Shown here in pieces: positions 6,342 through 13,270 of a DNA stretch of 18,226 nt. Both the position numbers and the translations under genes were made by a program. The notes under the pieces were generated by a model that searched no databases, had not been told where the DNA came from, and saw only the letters and a list, made by a program, of their open reading frames with translations. Source of the stretch: Dehalococcoidales bacterium (lineage in GTDB: Bacteria > Chloroflexota > Dehalococcoidia > Dehalococcoidales > RBG-16-60-22); assembly GCA_016926115.1 (NCBI GenBank), contig JAFGPF010000066.1, positions 1 through 18,226 of the forward strand, written 5' to 3'. Within the stretch, counting starts at the first letter, position 1; every line of letters begins with the position of its first letter.

Positions 6342-6827
6342 TTGCCGCTGGAAATTACTATACAACGATTCGACGAAGGCGACCTCGCGGACGTCCTTGA
6401 ACTCGTCCGGAACACCATCGATATTTCCTATCGACCCGACTATTCCGCCGAGGTCATTGCGTTCTTCAAGCAGTTCCACACCCGCCAGTCCATCCTCGAC
6501 GACGCCCGGAACGGCTATATAGTCGTAGCCTCGGTCGGCGGCGAGATAGCCGGCACCGGCACATTGCTCGGGGCGTATATCCGCCGCGTATTCATCAGTC
6601 CCTCCCACCAGCGCCGGGGCATCGGCACGCTCATCGCCGCCGACCTTGAAAGGCGGGCTGCCGCGGACGGGCGGAAGGTGTTGGATCTTTCATCAGCCCT
6701 CGGCTCCCGTACTTTCTGGGAATCTCAGGGCTACAGCGTCCGTGAAGAGCACTTCGCCCCCGCCCCCAACGACCTCATAATCCACTACTACACCATGGAG
6801 AAAATACTCCTTGGCGGCACGGTATAG
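6342..6827 (+). CDS. GNAT family N-acetyltransferase
   Basis: A 161-residue single-domain acetyltransferase, substrate unknown. Seen: the first-strand pattern ITIQRFDEGDLADVLELV (5-22), IVVASVGGEIAGTGTL (about 60-75), the acetyl-CoA loop RVFISPSHQRRGIGTLIA (82-99 region, with QRRGIG), and FWESQGYSVREE near the end, as in Acetyltransf_1 members. The start is taken as TTG 6342, 12 bases after the preceding stop, with AGGAAA upstream; no ATG lies near the first strand. Same strand and close spacing make it the likely third gene of the mtnP unit. A role in methionine salvage is not implied by its sequence. Confidence 0.85.
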   Translation: MPLEITIQRFDEGDLADVLELVRNTIDISYRPDYSAEVIAFFKQFHTRQSILDDARNGYIVVASVGGEIAGTGTLLGAYIRRVFISPSHQRRGIGTLIAADLERRAAADGRKVLDLSSALGSRTFWESQGYSVREEHFAPAPNDLIIHYYTMEKILLGGTV

Positions 6828-6860
6828 CCTTATCCCCTCGTATCGCGTTATAATAATGTC

Positions 6861-8642
6861 ATGCCTGAACTGGATATGATACTCGTCGGCATCATCGTCG
6901 TGGCGGCGACCGCGGTATTCGTCTCGGGTAAGATCCGCATCGATATCGTCGCCCTGTGCGTGCTGGTGTTGCTTTTCGTCCTGGACTTAATCGGGCCGGA
7001 ACAGGTGCTCTACGGACTCGCCAATCAGGCGACCGTTACCATTGCCGCCATGTTCATCCTCAGCGCCGGACTGGTTCGCACCGGACTCGTCGAATGGGCG
7101 GCACGTCAGCTAGACCGCATTGCCGGGAAGACGGAGCTCCGCCTGATGCTGATAGTCAGCCTCACCGCCGCCTTCTTATCGGCGTTCATCATCAACGCCG
7201 CCATCGTGGCTATATTCATCCCCGTGGCGATGGTGCTCGCCAGGAGCCGCAAAATAGCCTCCTCACGTATCCTCATACCGCTGTCGTTCGCCAGCCAGTT
7301 CGGCGGCGTCTGCACCCTCGTCGGAACGTCCACCAACCTCATCGTCAATTCCTATGCCGTAAGCCGCGGCATGGAGCCGTTCGGCTTCTTCGAGTTCCTC
7401 CCCCTGGGAATTGCCATGGTGGGAGCGGGCACCGTATACCTTGCCGCCGTCGGGCACTGGCTGCTGCCGGTGCGCAAGGGTGAAGCCGAGCAGGTAGACA
7501 AATACCGGCTCGTCGATTACCTTGCCGAACTGCAGGTAGACGAGAAATCATCTTTAATCGGCAAGACCTGGGAGGAGAGCAAGGTCGGCGACGAGACTAA
7601 AGTGGAACTGGCCAACCTGTTACGCGGCACCAGGGCGGTATCCAGACCGGTCCGGACCAAAATCAAAGCCGACGATATACTGCTGCTGCACGGCAACGTG
7701 GAGCAGATTATGGAAATAGAGTCCAGGTACGGCTTGAAAATACTCAAGGACGCCAGGGTGAAAGACCAGGAGCTCAGCACTCATAATATGAAATTGAGCG
7801 AGGTGCTCGTACCGCCGGACTCCAACCTCATCGGGCGCACACTGAAAGAAGCCGTCTTCTTCCGCCGCCACAAGTTGACCGTCCTGGCGATTCAGCGGCG
7901 TGGTCGCACGCTGCGGGAACGCCTCGGCGATATTAAGCTCAAGGAAAACGATACCGTGCTGCTCCAGGGACATAAGGACGACATCGCCCATATCATGAAC
8001 TCCCCCAATGCCATCGTCACCAACGAACTCACCGACCTCTATCTTAGAAAGAACCGCGCCATTATCGCTCTGGTCGTCCTGCTTGCCGTAGTAGTCCTCA
8101 CCACGATGAATATTATGCCCATCATGCTGGCGGCTATCCTTGGCGCCGTAGCCATGGTGGTGACGCAGTGCCTGAACATCGAGGAAGCCTATAAAGCCAT
8201 CGACTGGAAAATCATCTTCCTGCTTGCCGGCGTGCTGCCGCTGGGGCTGGCGTTGGAGCATAGTGGCGCCACCTTGTGGCTGGCCGACCACGTCCTGGAG
8301 CCGCTGGCGGGTAACGGACCGGTCGCGCTGCTGGCGGCTTTCTATTTCATCACCGCCGTACTTACCGAGGCCATGTCCAACAACGCCGCCGCCGCGATAC
8401 TGGCGCCCATCGCCTTTACCACCGCCGCGTCGCTTAATATAGACCCCCGCCCGTTACTCGTGGCCATTACCTTCGCCGCCTCCACGAGCTTCGCCACCCC
8501 CATCGGATACAAGACCAACACAATGATATATTCGCCCGGCGGCTACCGTTTCACTGATTTTACCAGAATCGGCGTGCCCCTCAACCTCATTTTCTGGGGC
8601 ATTGCCGTGCTCTTAATCCCGCTTATCTGGCCCTTGCAGTAA
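6861..8642 (+). CDS. SLC13 (DASS) family anion permease with two RCK_C-like domains
   Basis: A 593-residue inner-membrane transporter. Seen: an N-terminal membrane half (residues 5-205) with the hairpin region NAAIVAIFIPVAM (112-124) and GTSTNLIVN (155-163), and a cytosolic insert (about 215-385) with two TrkA-C/RCK_C-like repeats, each with a 'LIG.T..E' turn and an 'DD/ND..LL.G' strand. A second membrane half (397-592) holds the symmetric MSNNAAAAILAPIA (505-518) and the family signature FATPIGYKTNTMIYSPGGYR (544-563). Relatives carry sulfate, dicarboxylates or citrate with sodium; the substrate here is unknown. No clear ribosome site precedes ATG 6861. TATAAT at 6849-6854 lies 6 bases before it but has no -35 partner. 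Confidence 0.9.
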   Translation: MPELDMILVGIIVVAATAVFVSGKIRIDIVALCVLVLLFVLDLIGPEQVLYGLANQATVTIAAMFILSAGLVRTGLVEWAARQLDRIAGKTELRLMLIVSLTAAFLSAFIINAAIVAIFIPVAMVLARSRKIASSRILIPLSFASQFGGVCTLVGTSTNLIVNSYAVSRGMEPFGFFEFLPLGIAMVGAGTVYLAAVGHWLLPVRKGEAEQVDKYRLVDYLAELQVDEKSSLIGKTWEESKVGDETKVELANLLRGTRAVSRPVRTKIKADDILLLHGNVEQIMEIESRYGLKILKDARVKDQELSTHNMKLSEVLVPPDSNLIGRTLKEAVFFRRHKLTVLAIQRRGRTLRERLGDIKLKENDTVLLQGHKDDIAHIMNSPNAIVTNELTDLYLRKNRAIIALVVLLAVVVLTTMNIMPIMLAAILGAVAMVVTQCLNIEEAYKAIDWKIIFLLAGVLPLGLALEHSGATLWLADHVLEPLAGNGPVALLAAFYFITAVLTEAMSNNAAAAILAPIAFTTAASLNIDPRPLLVAITFAASTSFATPIGYKTNTMIYSPGGYRFTDFTRIGVPLNLIFWGIAVLLIPLIWPLQ

Positions 8643-8666
8643 TAACTTATATACAGGGGATTTATC

Positions 8667-8879
8667 ATGGAATGTAACATCGAAGCCAATAAAGCTAAAT
8701 GCAACTGTACCTACGAGCCGTGCTCGCGCAAGGGAAAATGTTGCGAGTGTATCAGCTATCACCTGAAAATGGACGAACTCCCCGCCTGCGTCTTTCCCCC
8801 GGAGATTGAACGCACCTACGACCGCTCGTTCGCCCGTTTCGCGGCGTGGGTACAGGAGAGGGGTGGCGGGAAAACCTGA
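8667..8879 (+). CDS. DUF6485 family small Cys-rich protein
   Basis: A 70-residue cytosolic protein whose first half is dense in cysteine: [20 protein letters not shown] followed by [12 protein letters not shown], with seven Cys within residues 3-27 and another at 41 ([17 protein letters not shown]). This pattern matches DUF6485, a small family of unknown function common in anaerobes; metal or Fe-S binding is a plausible inference from the paired Cys. AGGGGA lies 6-11 bases before ATG 8667. It follows the permease by 24 bases and is probably cotranscribed with it. Confidence 0.85.
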   Translation: MECNIEANKAKCNCTYEPCSRKGKCCECISYHLKMDELPACVFPPEIERTYDRSFARFAAWVQERGGGKT

Positions 8880-8899
8880 TTTAAGCTATCATATTAACG

Positions 8900-8995
8900 A
8901 TGAATAAATCGAGAAGAAACGCCTGGCATAAACACCTGAAAACGGCGAAGAAAGCCAGGGAAAAGAGAAAAGAACAGGCAAAGACCGCTAAATAA
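8900..8995 (+). CDS. 31-residue very basic small protein
   Basis: ATG 8900 to TAA 8993-8995 encodes 31 residues beginning MNKSRRNAWHKHLKTAKKAR, of which about half are Lys, Arg or His, with no acidic cluster. It would form one positively charged helix. I believe similar 'KSRRNAWHKH' short proteins occur in other Chloroflexota, which would make it a real conserved microprotein, perhaps RNA- or ribosome-associated; this is from memory and unverified. No Shine-Dalgarno is evident. It lies 20 bases after the DUF6485 stop on the same strand. It could also be a chance ORF. Confidence 0.5.
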   Translation: MNKSRRNAWHKHLKTAKKAREKRKEQAKTAK

Positions 8996-9030
8996 GACTT
9001 CACGTTGCCCCTTTCCAGGACTTTACCTTG

Positions 9031-9082
9031 AAAGTCATTCTGAGGAGTCCCGATAAAATCGGGGCGACGTGAGAATCTCGGG
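9031..9082 (+). repeat. Left half of the 2046-2165 repeat element
   Basis: AAAGTCATTCTGAGGAGT, then CCCGAT-AAA-ATCGGG (a small hairpin), then GCGACGTGAGAATCTCGG. It matches 2043-2093 in the same orientation with only a few differences. The right terminal inverted repeat (TCAGGGTGAC) is missing, so this copy is truncated or has been replaced after 9082. Confidence 0.7.
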
Positions 9083-9117
9083 GTCGGACTGGCGACCCCC
9101 GCGCTGAATATTTTTTT
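9079..9117 (+). terminator. Hairpin plus T7 tract just before the APH-like gene
   Basis: GGGGTCG (9080-9086) pairs with CGACCCC (9093-9099) around the loop GACTGG. Seven T residues follow at 9111-9117, 11 bases past the stem. It could end the permease/DUF6485 transcript. The long gap to the T-tract is atypical, so read-through or a repeat-derived structure is possible. Confidence 0.4.
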
Positions 9118-9131
9118 ATGGTGGCACCTGT

Positions 9132-10145
9132 ATGTCGGAATTGCCGGAACTGGTTCAAGCCCTGCTCGACCCGCAGTCCTACCCCGGGCCTCCGAAGCGG
9201 GTGGAACTTATTCAGACCCAGATATCCTACGTCTTCATCGCCGGTGACCTCGTTTACAAGGTTAAAAAACCGGTGGACATGGGGTTCCTGGACTATTCCA
9301 CGCTGGAAAAACGCCTTACCCTCTGTATCAAGGAACTGGAGCTTAACCGCCGTCTCTGCCCGGACGCTTACCTGGAAGTGGTGCCGGTGACCGGCGACGA
9401 CGGTAAAATCGTCATGGACGGCAGGGGAGACATAAAAGAATACGCCGTGAAGATGCGCCGCCTCCCCCGGGAAGCCATGATGGACTATCTCCTGCAACAG
9501 AACAACGTAACCCCGGACATGCTCGCCATGGTGGCGAAAAAGCTGGCGGTCTTCCACCGGAGCACGGCCACCGACGAGATTATCAGCGACTTTGGTACCC
9601 TTGAAGCAGTCACCAGGATTACCCTGGAAGATAATTTCGGCCAGACGGCAAAATACGTCGGCACGGTTATTCCTCCGGAGAAATACAATTATCTCAAGGA
9701 ACGCACCGGTAATTTCCTTAAGAAAAATGCCCCCCTGTTTCAGAAGCGTGTCTCCGACGGCCGCATACGGGACTGCCACGGCGACCTCCACGCCGCCCAT
9801 GTCTGCTTTACCGGTAACATCTGCATTTACGATTGTATAGAGTTTAATGACTCTCTCCGCTATACCGATGTCGCCGCCGAGGTGGCTTTCCTCGCCATGG
9901 ACCTCGACCACTACGGCCGCTCCGACCTTTCCAACAGCTTCATCGATGCCTATGTTAAAGAAAGCGGCGACGAAGAGCTAAGGTCGCTGCTCGACTTTTA
10001 CAAGTGCTACCGCGCCTACGTGCGGGCTAAGGTCGGCTGCTTCCAGTACGACGATAAATATATCGACGCCGGCGAAAAGGAAAAGATACTGGAAAACACC
10101 AGAAGCTATGTTAAGCTGGCGGAATCATATGCAGAAAATAAATAA
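9132..10145 (+). CDS. APH-like kinase domain protein (COG2187 type)
   Basis: A 337-residue protein with the protein-kinase-like fold of aminoglycoside/choline phosphotransferases; the substrate is unknown. Seen: the ATP-lobe strand YVFIAGDLVYKVKKPVDMGF (33-52, with a Lys pair at 43-46), the Brenner-type catalytic loop HGDLHAAHV (216-224, His in place of the usual Asn), and the metal-binding segment DCIEFNDSLRYTDVAAEVAF (234-253), diagnostic for COG2187. In many bacteria this domain is fused to a C-terminal P-loop kinase (COG0645). Here the protein stops after the first domain and the P-loop kinase is a separate gene at 11080. GGTGG at 9119-9123 is the likely ribosome site. It starts a same-strand block ending at 12549. 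Confidence 0.85.
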   Translation: MSELPELVQALLDPQSYPGPPKRVELIQTQISYVFIAGDLVYKVKKPVDMGFLDYSTLEKRLTLCIKELELNRRLCPDAYLEVVPVTGDDGKIVMDGRGDIKEYAVKMRRLPREAMMDYLLQQNNVTPDMLAMVAKKLAVFHRSTATDEIISDFGTLEAVTRITLEDNFGQTAKYVGTVIPPEKYNYLKERTGNFLKKNAPLFQKRVSDGRIRDCHGDLHAAHVCFTGNICIYDCIEFNDSLRYTDVAAEVAFLAMDLDHYGRSDLSNSFIDAYVKESGDEELRSLLDFYKCYRAYVRAKVGCFQYDDKYIDAGEKEKILENTRSYVKLAESYAENK

Positions 10146-10166
10146 AGAATTCACGGGAGTGATGTT

Positions 10167-11063
10167 ATGCTGACAGGACTGCATTTCCTGCTGACGTATA
10201 TGTGTAACGCGGAATGTGACCATTGCTTTCTGTATTGCAGCCCGCGCCTTCGCGGCACCTTTACCACGCGCCAGATACGGGAGCTCCTCGATGAAGCAAC
10301 CAAAATCGGTACTATCGAGTGGATATATTATGAAGGAGGCGAGCCCTTCCTGTTCTATCCCGTCATGCTCGAGGGCGTTAAGATGGCCCGCGAAAGGGGC
10401 TTCAAGGTAGGCATCGTCACCAACTCATATTTCGCCACGTCTGCGGAGGATATCAAACTCTGGTTAAAACCCCTCTATGAACTGGGAATCGACGATTTCC
10501 GTACCAGTAATGACCCCTATCATTATGACAATGAAGAGGACAACCCGGCGATTCTCACTCAAAATACAGCCACGGAAATAGGTCTTCCCGCCGCCGAAAT
10601 CCGCATTGATAAACCCTCTATCGATGCGGAAAAAGGGCAGGGTAAGGGAGAACCGGTTATTGGCGGCGGGACCATGTTCCGGGGGAGAGCCGTGGAGAAA
10701 CTGACCGCAGGCCTCCCGCGAAAACCATGGAAGGAATTTACCACCTGCCCCTATGAAGACCTGGAATCTCTTTCCAGGGTCCACCTTGATTCTTTTGGCA
10801 ATGTGCACTTATGTCAGGGACTGAGCATGGGCAACGTGTGGGAAACACCCATGTCGAAGCTGGTAAAAAATTATGATGCCGCTTCGCATCCTATCTGCGG
10901 CCCGCTGGTCAAGGGAGGCCCGGCGCTTCTCGCCAGGGAATATAAAGTCGACCATGATGAAGAATACGTGGATGCCTGTCATTTCTGCTATCTTGTCCGC
11001 CTCAAGTTACTGGACAAGTTTCCGGAATATCTTACCCCCAGACAGGTTTACGGACTTGAATAA
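10167..11063 (+). CDS. Radical SAM enzyme with extra C-terminal cysteines
   Basis: A 298-residue enzyme. Seen: the cluster motif CNAECDHC (Cys13, 17, 20; CX3CX2C) with an added Cys24; IEWIYYEGGEPFLF (50-63, with the SAM-binding GGEP); VGIVTNSYFA (81-90); and a C-terminal region with Cys194 (TTCPYED), Cys216 (FGNVHLCQGLSMGNVWE, a SPASM/twitch-like 'G.V..C.....GNV' pattern), Cys244, and Cys271/274 (ACHFC). It would reductively cleave S-adenosylmethionine to start radical chemistry; an auxiliary Fe-S cluster is likely. The substrate is unknown and no precursor peptide is evident. It lies 21 bases after the APH-like kinase and 16 bases before the P-loop kinase, so it splits a pair usually fused. 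GGGAGTG serves ATG 10167. Confidence 0.9.
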   Translation: MLTGLHFLLTYMCNAECDHCFLYCSPRLRGTFTTRQIRELLDEATKIGTIEWIYYEGGEPFLFYPVMLEGVKMARERGFKVGIVTNSYFATSAEDIKLWLKPLYELGIDDFRTSNDPYHYDNEEDNPAILTQNTATEIGLPAAEIRIDKPSIDAEKGQGKGEPVIGGGTMFRGRAVEKLTAGLPRKPWKEFTTCPYEDLESLSRVHLDSFGNVHLCQGLSMGNVWETPMSKLVKNYDAASHPICGPLVKGGPALLAREYKVDHDEEYVDACHFCYLVRLKLLDKFPEYLTPRQVYGLE

Positions 11064-11079
11064 TAATGAAGGTGATAAA

Positions 11080-11679
11080 ATGAGAGAACCCTTCGCCGAA
11101 TATATACAGGCTAACCTCGAGCCCGGCTTCCTGCTCATCGCCTGCGGACTCCCCGGCACCTGGAAGACGGAGACCACCGAGGAGGTCGCTAAAATCAAGG
11201 GATGCAGGCTCCTCCGCACCGACCTTATCCGGCTGGAAGTCCTGAAAAATGAGGATATTTTCGACTCTAAGGTCGCCGGCAACATGAACAAACGCACCCA
11301 GGTCTACGACGAGATGTTCCGGCAGGCGGACGAGACATTAAGCGGCGGTTGCGTTATCCTGGACGCCACCTTCGTCACGCAGTCGCTGCGCCGGCGGGCG
11401 GCGGCTATCGCCGCCGGACACGGCAAGACCTTCATCGTCCTCCAGACCGATTGCCCCCAGGAGGTCTCCATCCGGCGCATCCTGGCGCGCGACAAGGAGA
11501 ACTACGTCTCCAACGCCCTGACCGAGGAGGCCTACCTCAACAACAAGAAGAAGTTCGAGCCCGTCGACCTGAACGACCTCAAAAATCTTAATCCTGAATT
11601 GGATATCATTCACCTGATAGTCGATACCGCCGCAGACCCGCCCGAAGACTGGTATATCACCAGCGAAGTGAAAAGATAA
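11080..11679 (+). CDS. P-loop kinase of the AAA_33/COG0645 type with altered Walker A
   Basis: A 199-residue nucleotide-binding protein. Seen: LLIACGLPGTWKTETTEE (18-35), where the GLPGTWKT P-loop has Trp in place of the Gly normally before the Lys; LLRTDLIRLEVL (44-55), matching the 'TD.iR' of this family; GGCVILDATF (89-98), the Walker-B-like DATF segment; and Arg-rich lid positions IRRILARDKENYVSNA. It probably phosphorylates a small molecule, or works with the APH-like protein that is normally its fusion partner. ATG 11080 with AAGGTG upstream is chosen; the frame stays open to 10873, but that part overlaps the radical SAM gene and has no family similarity. The PHP gene follows after 12 bases. 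Confidence 0.85.
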   Translation: MREPFAEYIQANLEPGFLLIACGLPGTWKTETTEEVAKIKGCRLLRTDLIRLEVLKNEDIFDSKVAGNMNKRTQVYDEMFRQADETLSGGCVILDATFVTQSLRRRAAAIAAGHGKTFIVLQTDCPQEVSIRRILARDKENYVSNALTEEAYLNNKKKFEPVDLNDLKNLNPELDIIHLIVDTAADPPEDWYITSEVKR

Positions 11680-11691
11680 CACCGCGACCTT

Positions 11692-12549
11692 ATGAAAATT
11701 GATTTACATGTCCACACCAGCACCGGCTCCGACGGCGCCCTCACCCTGGAGGAAGTCCTTGCCGAAGCCAAAAAGAGACACATCGACCTTCTCTCCATCA
11801 CCGATCACGATGCCATAGGGCACCAGGGACACGCCGTGGCGCTCGCCGAAAGGTACGGGATTGCCTATATCACCGGCGTGGAACTCAACGTGACCTTCCC
11901 GCACGCCGGCAGGTCCGTCTCGCTGGACTTCCTGGGGTACGGTTACGACTTCACGAATACCGAATTGTGGGACAAACTCGTCCTGATACGCGAGTACCGG
12001 CAGGAAAGAGGACAGAAAATCATGGACAACCTCAACGCCGAGTTCAGGAAAGAAGGCAAGCCCCTGCTCACCGATGCCGACCTGACTAAAATGCAGGAAG
12101 GCGTTGACGGCATCCTGAGCCGACCCCACATCGCTGATTATCTTACGAAGAAAGGAATCGTCAGCGACCGCCAGGAAGCCTTCGATAAATACCTGGTGAA
12201 ATGCGACGTCCCCAAGTACCCGCTCCTGCTACCCGAAGCCTCGCGGCTCATCAGGAACGCCGGCGGCAGGCTCTCTCTCGCCCACCCCAACGACCCCAAC
12301 GGCACCTCGCTGGTAAGTCTTACCCGCGACCTGACCAAACAGGCGAAAATTATCCGTGAAAACATGCTGGACTATATCGACGGCGTAGAATGCTGGCACT
12401 CCCGTCATAGCGCCGAGACCACTGAGTTTTACGTTGATTTCTGCAAGAAAAATAACCTGCTCATGACCGGCGGCAGCGACTGTCATCAGAAACCGATTTT
12501 ACTGGGTACGGTGCCCGTCCCGGACTTCGTGGCGGGGCAGTTTTTATAG
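11692..12549 (+). CDS. PHP domain phosphoesterase (TrpH/YciV-like)
   Basis: A 285-residue metal-dependent phosphoesterase. All expected PHP metal ligands are visible: HVHT (His6, His8), Asp14 (GSDG), TDHD (His39), GVEL (Glu64), RPHIADYL (His146), LAHP (His198), His236 (ECWHSRH) and GSDCH (Asp263, His265). Relatives include the 5'-3' exoribonuclease/3',5'-nucleotide phosphatase RNase AM and histidinol-phosphatase-like enzymes, so the substrate is a phosphate ester but is not defined. There is no good ribosome site before ATG 11692; short 12-bp spacing to the P-loop kinase suggests coupling. It closes the kinase/radical SAM block. The end of its transcript is probably near the hairpin at 12631. 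Confidence 0.9.
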   Translation: MKIDLHVHTSTGSDGALTLEEVLAEAKKRHIDLLSITDHDAIGHQGHAVALAERYGIAYITGVELNVTFPHAGRSVSLDFLGYGYDFTNTELWDKLVLIREYRQERGQKIMDNLNAEFRKEGKPLLTDADLTKMQEGVDGILSRPHIADYLTKKGIVSDRQEAFDKYLVKCDVPKYPLLLPEASRLIRNAGGRLSLAHPNDPNGTSLVSLTRDLTKQAKIIRENMLDYIDGVECWHSRHSAETTEFYVDFCKKNNLLMTGGSDCHQKPILLGTVPVPDFVAGQFL

Positions 12550-12587
12550 ATCCCACCCACCTAACGTTTATTCTCCCACCTATACTG

Positions 12588-12599
12588 CCCAGTATCATC
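12588..12599 (+). repeat. Second copy of the CCCAGTATCATC word
   Basis: CCCAGTATCATC here is identical to 4061-4072, and both lie in C-rich, non-coding sequence containing CCCACC words. This may be the remnant of the MITE-like element described at 4046-4142; a 12-base match alone is modest evidence. Confidence 0.4.
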
Positions 12600-12630
12600 T
12601 GCTGTTTCCACCCAGAGAAATAGGGGTGTT

Positions 12631-12653
12631 TAAGAGGGGCTGTGCCCCTCTTA
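12631..12653. terminator. Perfect 10-bp hairpin between convergent genes
   Basis: TAAGAGGGGC (12631-12640) pairs perfectly with GCCCCTCTTA (12644-12653) around the loop TGT. It lies between the PHP gene (plus strand) and the dUTPase gene (minus strand), where it could end both transcripts. Neither side has a proper U-tract, so factor-independent function is uncertain. Confidence 0.5.
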
Positions 12654-12662
12654 TAAAAATAC

Positions 12663-12736
12663 TTCCCCCTCTCCAAACAGAATATTTAGGGCTTTCTCTA
12701 ATACCCGGTTTGGAGAGGGGGAATAAGGGGGTGAGG
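12663..12736 (+). repeat. Long-stem CCCCCTCTCC repeat
   Basis: TTCCCCCTCTCCAAAC (12663-12678) pairs perfectly with GTTTGGAGAGGGGGAA (12708-12723), a 16-bp stem with a 29-base A/T-rich loop, followed by TAAGGGGGTGAGGTTATATA. The outer sequence and right flank match the hairpin at 943-985, so the two are copies of one family with different loop lengths. Confidence 0.7.
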
Positions 12737-12750
12737 TTATATAAAATCCC

Positions 12751-13260
12751 TCAGATATTCTCCCCCTGGAAGAAACCGTTATACCCTTCCGACTCCCCGG
12801 TCAATTTAAAGAACACCAGCTGCGTTATGCGCGCGTTCTTCTGCACCCGGAAGCCCCGGTAGTTGTAGACCACCAATAGAGACTGGGAGCGTCCCTCATA
12901 GCCCGCGTCCCAGACCGCCGTGCCCACGGTCACGCCGCAGCGCAGCAGGCTCGAGCGCGGCCTCCCCAGCGCCATGACGTCCTTCGGCAGGTGCACGATT
13001 TCGTTATAGGTGATGATATAGGTGCCGGCGAGCAGCTCGATGCTGCCCAGACCGTCGAACGCCAGCGGCGAGGTGTCGGAAATCACTCTCTGCCCGCCCG
13101 CCGCCGGGATATTACCCATCGACTGAGTTACGGCCACGTCGCGCAGGGTAAGGTCGAACCCGTTGGTCTGCACCTGCTCGTCGAGGTCAAGCCACCCCTC
13201 GACCAGCGGCGGGTCCTGCTCGATTAGATTCCGTATGTCTTTTCCGGAAAGTACCGGCAT
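12751..13260 (-). CDS. dut: dUTP diphosphatase of the DCD-like family
   Basis: A 169-residue trimeric nucleotide hydrolase, predicted to convert dUTP to dUMP and diphosphate and so keep uracil out of DNA. Seen: QTNGFDLTLRDV (31-42), the RSSLLRCGV motif (102-110), TAVWDAGYEGRSQSLLVVYN (114-133) with conserved Asp118, RVQKNARITQLVFF (138-151), and the closing YNGFFQGE (160-167), the C-terminal lid typical of dUTPases. The Glu that activates water in dCTP deaminases (in the 'TLEL' strand) is Val here, which favours a pure dUTPase over a deaminase. AAGGAG precedes the ATG and overlaps the stop codon of the ABC permease gene, 10 bases away, so it is likely translated as the last gene of that operon. 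Confidence 0.8.
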   Translation of the reverse strand: MPVLSGKDIRNLIEQDPPLVEGWLDLDEQVQTNGFDLTLRDVAVTQSMGNIPAAGGQRVISDTSPLAFDGLGSIELLAGTYIITYNEIVHLPKDVMALGRPRSSLLRCGVTVGTAVWDAGYEGRSQSLLVVYNYRGFRVQKNARITQLVFFKLTGESEGYNGFFQGENI

Positions 13261-13270
13261 ATCAATCTCC

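Noticed and set aside
9118..9390. Alternative start ATG 9118 for the APH-like gene
   Set aside because: It is in a different frame (9118 versus 9132) and gives a protein without family features.
9000..9911. 303-residue minus-strand ORF opposite the APH-like gene
   Set aside because: It lies antisense to a well-supported kinase gene, has no recognisable motifs, and its open length follows from the GC-rich codon pattern of the sense gene.
8900..11063. RiPP hypothesis: the 31-residue basic ORF as precursor peptide for the radical SAM enzyme
   Set aside because: It has no leader/core layout or core cysteines, a truncated repeat and a terminator-like hairpin lie between, and the kinase gene intervenes. 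Nothing positive supports it.
10873..11079. N-terminal extension of the P-loop kinase frame
   Set aside because: It overlaps the end of the radical SAM gene, has no family similarity, and a ribosome site precedes ATG 11080.
12626..12862. 78-residue plus-strand ORF spanning the repeat at 12663-12736
   Set aside because: It runs through two hairpin repeats and into the antisense of the dUTPase gene.
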